Part shown: in pieces, positions 6,764 to 9,501 of the stretch
Layout of the letters: the number at the start of each line of letters is the position of its first letter
Numbering within the stretch: the first letter of the stretch is position 1
Notes under the pieces: generated by a model
What the model was told of the DNA's origin: nothing
The model's input: the letters and a program-made list of their open reading frames with translations, nothing else
Database searches by the model: none
Source of the DNA: Lentisphaerota bacterium
GTDB lineage: Bacteria; Verrucomicrobiota; Kiritimatiellia; JAAZAB01
DNA length: 9,501 bases
Reading direction: 5' to 3'
Assembly (NCBI GenBank): GCA_020201415.1
Contig: JAIVGW010000326.1
Span: 1 to 9,501 of the forward strand
Position numbers and translations under genes: made by a program

Positions 6764-8305
6764 CTATACGAACCGCATTGCGAAAAGGTCTGAATCTTCC
6801 AAGACAAACCGCAAGCGGACCGGCCGGCCCTCCGGCAGTTTACGCGCCGGATCGCTCCAGCGAATGTCACGTTCCAGATTATTACCGAAATATTGCGGGC
6901 AATCCTCCAGGGCAAACCCCGGCAGCGGACGCCCCTCAGGATCCTGCAGCTCTACCCGCAGACTGCCGGCCGCGGAGGTGCTCATGTTCAGCAACAGGCG
7001 CTCGCCGGTGAAAACCAGGGGCCGGGTCAGCAGCTCGCCGCCGGACCAGGGGGCATTGACGGAAACGAACCCGTCCAAACGCAACGTATGGCGCCGGATG
7101 CATTTGACCAGGCTGCCTTTGGCTACGGAGTGATCGGCATGCCGGCGGCCTTCGGTGACAAACACGGAATATTCATTGGGCGCCCCGGGAATATCCGTGG
7201 CCGTCTCCAGCATGCCCCAGGATTGATAACACTCGCCATAGCCCCAACGCGATTCCTCCGGCAGGCCGGGCCGCAGAAAGGCCTCGTTCCAGCGGTGAAA
7301 AGTGCGGCCATCACGGCTGCTCATTAAAAGTCCGTCAGTATAGCTCTGGAAATAACGCCCGGGACGTTCGAGCATCATTTTGCGATGCCAGTCGGTAAGA
7401 GGACCGCGATTCTCGGTATAGCGCGTGGGAAAACCGAGGTAGATGTGCGATGCTCGCGGATAAGGCGCCACCTGGTTGGTGTACATCTCCTGCAGGGGCG
7501 CGCCGGGATACTCCAGCAGCCGCAGATCGCGCCAGTTGATCAAGTCGTCCGAGACCCCGGTGGCGGTATCTCGTATTTCCGGCTGCCGGCTGCGCCCGCC
7601 CTCGCCATCATCGCGCCCGACCAGGTCCTGGCGTTCAACGGGCCGGCGCCAGCGGAAATACAGCCGGTAACATTCATGCAGTTCGTCCCAGAAAGCCACG
7701 TTCTGGGAATCGTAATGCCCCACATCGCGATCAAGCACCGCGCCGAAATTCCTGGGACCCTCCAGCACCGACCAGTGCAGCGCATCGGCGGAGGTCAGCA
7801 GGTACAGCCCACGCCACTTGGCATTGGTCTGAGAGTCATGAATGCGCGATCGGCCGAAAGCCTTGTAGCGTTGGTCAGGGGGGCAACCGGGCCGGGTATC
7901 GATAAAAGGCGCGAAGCCGTGCGAGCCCTTGCCGCACCAGACGATGTTGTTGTCGCGTGAGCCATTGAAGCTAAACAGTCCCAGTGACGGCCGTTCCCAG
8001 GATATACCATCGCGGCTCTGGGCATAACATACAATTAAATCATCATCACCGCAGCGCGGCAGGGTCTTGTCTGCAACGTCACGCAGACTCAGCCCCATGT
8101 AATACATCCGGTACAGACCGCCATCCTTGAAAACCGTGATATATCCGCCGCGTTCCCAGGGCTGGTCCAGGGGCAGCACCGCTTCACGCGGCAGGGGTTG
8201 CTGCAAACGTTGCATGGCGCCACCGCGCATTTCTTCGATCAGAAAATCATCGATAAACAATTCGCGGCGTGTGCCTATTTCAATCGGTTTCCGGCTATCT
8301 TCCAT
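6764..8305 (-). CDS. five-bladed beta-propeller glycosidase-like protein (GH32/GH43-like fold)
   Basis: This is a 513-residue protein without a signal peptide. It begins with RRELFIDDFLIEEM (13-26), the hallmark of a family I recall as common in Planctomycetes and Lentisphaerae and often annotated as GH32-like or hypothetical. Propeller blades are visible as WERGGYITVFKDGGLYRMYY, IVCYAQSRDGISWERP, LYLLTSADALHWSVLE, DSQNVAFWDELHECYRLYF, TGVSDDLINWRDLRLL, ASHIYLGFPTRYTENRG and MSSRDGRTFHRWNEAFLRPG. Acidic residues that could be catalytic (such as in DRDVGHYDSQNV and GYGECYQSW) are present, but I cannot assign them. The last 110 or so residues form a beta-sandwich-like tail (SAAGSLRVELQDPEGRPLPG). 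ATG 8305 has GAGAGGAAG six bases upstream. It sits 25 bp after the upstream gene and 13 bp before the lyase, so it probably works on the same glycan. The specific activity is unknown. Confidence 0.8.
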   Translation of the reverse strand: MEDSRKPIEIGTRRELFIDDFLIEEMRGGAMQRLQQPLPREAVLPLDQPWERGGYITVFKDGGLYRMYYMGLSLRDVADKTLPRCGDDDLIVCYAQSRDGISWERPSLGLFSFNGSRDNNIVWCGKGSHGFAPFIDTRPGCPPDQRYKAFGRSRIHDSQTNAKWRGLYLLTSADALHWSVLEGPRNFGAVLDRDVGHYDSQNVAFWDELHECYRLYFRWRRPVERQDLVGRDDGEGGRSRQPEIRDTATGVSDDLINWRDLRLLEYPGAPLQEMYTNQVAPYPRASHIYLGFPTRYTENRGPLTDWHRKMMLERPGRYFQSYTDGLLMSSRDGRTFHRWNEAFLRPGLPEESRWGYGECYQSWGMLETATDIPGAPNEYSVFVTEGRRHADHSVAKGSLVKCIRRHTLRLDGFVSVNAPWSGGELLTRPLVFTGERLLLNMSTSAAGSLRVELQDPEGRPLPGFALEDCPQYFGNNLERDIRWSDPARKLPEGRPVRLRFVLEDSDLFAMRFV

Positions 8306-8311
8306 TTCTGA

Positions 8312-8320
8312 CTTCCTCTC
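8312..8320 (-). promoter_or_regulatory. ribosome binding site GAGAGGAAG of the propeller gene
   Basis: This purine-rich GAGAGGAAG ends six bases before ATG 8305, inside the 25-bp gap after the upstream stop (8333-8331). It supports the chosen start. Confidence 0.7.
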
Positions 8321-8330
8321 ATTGTTCTAA

Positions 8331-9501
8331 TCAAACATGCGCAATATTCGCATCACGCAACAGCAGTTCCAAACGTGCCTGGTCGTCTTCCGAGGCTGCC
8401 GGCTGCTGCAGCACCAGACCATCGCCGCCCAACAGGCGCACGCGGCCCGTCAGCCGTTCCGGGGGCTTCGCCAAACCCAGCATCTGCCAGGGCAAACCCA
8501 GCTCGAATGTGTGCCCCGGGGTCTCGTAACGCGCCTCGGACTTTTGCACCTGTTTATTGATTTCCACCAAACTCAACAGGCGCGCATCAATAACGGTGTC
8601 CGCCGGTTGCCGCGCAAAAGCGGCCTGCGCTAACTTTGCGCAAGCGCCGTCCAACTCCACCTGCTGCTGATCGGGCCTGATCGTCAGCACATGTTCACCC
8701 ACTGTCACTTCCAGGCAACAGCCCGATTCATTGGCAATGATGATGCCGCCCACATACAGGTTGTCACGGTCATACAACAGATAGGCAATACCGGACAGGC
8801 CCAGGTCATTCGTCGGCCGGCCGGCCACGGCATCACGGCTGGTGAGCGCGATCGGCTGCGCATGGGAATACATGGAGATATTGATATCATCCGTGTCATT
8901 GGTCCAGTCGTCCAGATTGCCGTCAAAACACAGCGGCACGGTGGACTTGACTTCCACGGTGGCGCCGCGCCGGGCCGGCGGCACAGCCACACCGGCATTC
9001 GCCAGCAGATTGACCAGGAGCTGCCGGTGGGTTTCCGATTTCCGATCCCAGGGCTCGATGGTCGTGGCAATGATTTCACCGGAACCGATGAGCTGTTGCA
9101 CAGCCAATGGCGGCGCCGGTTCCCTGGTTTCCAGACCGTAAAACCCGATATCCACCGACCAATCGTTTCTGAACGGGCTGATTCCCCGGCAATGACCGCC
9201 CAGCAGCACCCGGGCATCGGTGGGCATGGCTGCCAGCGCTCCGCGCGCCGGGGTCTGCTCCAACGGCAGAAAACTCGCCCCGGCCACTCCCCAGAAAAGC
9301 GGATGATCCCCGGCGCCGGCGCGGGTGCCGGAATAAAAACAGTCCGCGCCCTGCTCAACCCGGTATCCCGGCAGGCGCCCGCAAGTCTCCGCCGAGAGCA
9401 CCAGCACCGTGCAACCCTGTTGCGCCAACGACTCAATCATGGCAACATCGGCATGATCACCCGCCAGCACCAGTTTGGGTGTTTGATCGAGAACCTCAAC
9501 C
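8331..9501 (-). CDS. C-terminal part of a large protein with a class I amidotransferase-like segment and a CBM9/DOMON-like domain (5' truncated)
   Basis: The frame stays open to the window edge (VEVLDQTPKL precedes the first possible GTG at 9470), so this is the last 389 residues of a longer protein. The first part (LVLAGDHADVAMIESLAQQG, TVLVLSAE, then GDHPLFWGVAGASF) alternates strands and helices like the amidotransferase-like segments found near the C-terminus of some glycoside hydrolases. It ends in SETHRQLLVNLLANAGV. A beta-sandwich follows from CFDGNLDDWTNDTDDINIS through IAYLLYDRDNLYVGGIIIAN, matching the start and core strands of CBM9/DOMON-like carbohydrate-binding domains. The ending is TFELGLPWQMLGLAKPPERL plus about 40 residues. 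By position it heads the visible operon. A missing N-terminal glycoside hydrolase domain is an inference only. Confidence 0.65.
   Translation of the reverse strand, partial: VEVLDQTPKLVLAGDHADVAMIESLAQQGCTVLVLSAETCGRLPGYRVEQGADCFYSGTRAGAGDHPLFWGVAGASFLPLEQTPARGALAAMPTDARVLLGGHCRGISPFRNDWSVDIGFYGLETREPAPPLAVQQLIGSGEIIATTIEPWDRKSETHRQLLVNLLANAGVAVPPARRGATVEVKSTVPLCFDGNLDDWTNDTDDINISMYSHAQPIALTSRDAVAGRPTNDLGLSGIAYLLYDRDNLYVGGIIIANESGCCLEVTVGEHVLTIRPDQQQVELDGACAKLAQAAFARQPADTVIDARLLSLVEINKQVQKSEARYETPGHTFELGLPWQMLGLAKPPERLTGRVRLLGGDGLVLQQPAASEDDQARLELLLRDANIAHV

Noticed and set aside
6364..6915. Separate small minus-strand gene starting at 6915
   Set aside because: Only the part from ATG 6750 to about 6490 is real, being the N-terminus of the lyase. 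Upstream of 6750 it overlaps the propeller gene, and after the frameshift it is nonsense.

Overview
The window carries one compact carbohydrate-degradation operon, read entirely on the minus strand, so transcription runs from high to low coordinates. In transcription order the genes are: the 3' part of a large secreted-type or carbohydrate-binding protein (9501-8331, cut by the window edge); a beta-propeller glycosidase-like protein (8305-6764); a large lyase resembling exo-rhamnogalacturonan lyase, family PL26/YetA-like (6750-3020); a seven-bladed-propeller protein resembling oligogalacturonate lyase, PL22-like (3005-1856); and a type I formylglycine sulfatase (1847-372). Gaps between genes are about 8-25 bp. 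Several Shine-Dalgarno sites lie on or immediately after the preceding stop codon, so co-transcription is very likely. The promoter is not in the window.

The gene mix (sulfatase, RG-lyase-like, PL22-like, and the propeller family starting with an ELFIDDF-type motif) and the moderately high GC content suggest a polysaccharide-degrading bacterium of the Planctomycetota-Verrucomicrobiota-Lentisphaerota-Kiritimatiellota group. This is inferred from gene content and not proven. The plausible substrate is a rhamnose/uronate-backbone polysaccharide: pectic rhamnogalacturonan, or, given the sulfatase, a sulfated algal polysaccharide. The large lyase has an export signal with a possible lipobox. The propeller, PL22-like protein and sulfatase have no visible signal peptide, which suggests outer-surface or periplasmic cleavage followed by intracellular processing.

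Two genes are each interrupted by a single-base frameshift: one extra base near 2186 in the PL22-like gene and one missing base near 6490 in the PL26-like gene. Each is cleanly repaired by one base and the reading frame is otherwise intact. They may be sequencing or assembly errors, or recent gene decay.

The 3' end of the PL26-like gene contains three tandem copies (41-42 bp period) of a GC-rich perfect hairpin, translated as an odd 53-residue tail. The non-coding segment at 70-371 holds further inverted and REP-like repeats, and bases 1-69 may be the tail of a convergent plus-strand gene.
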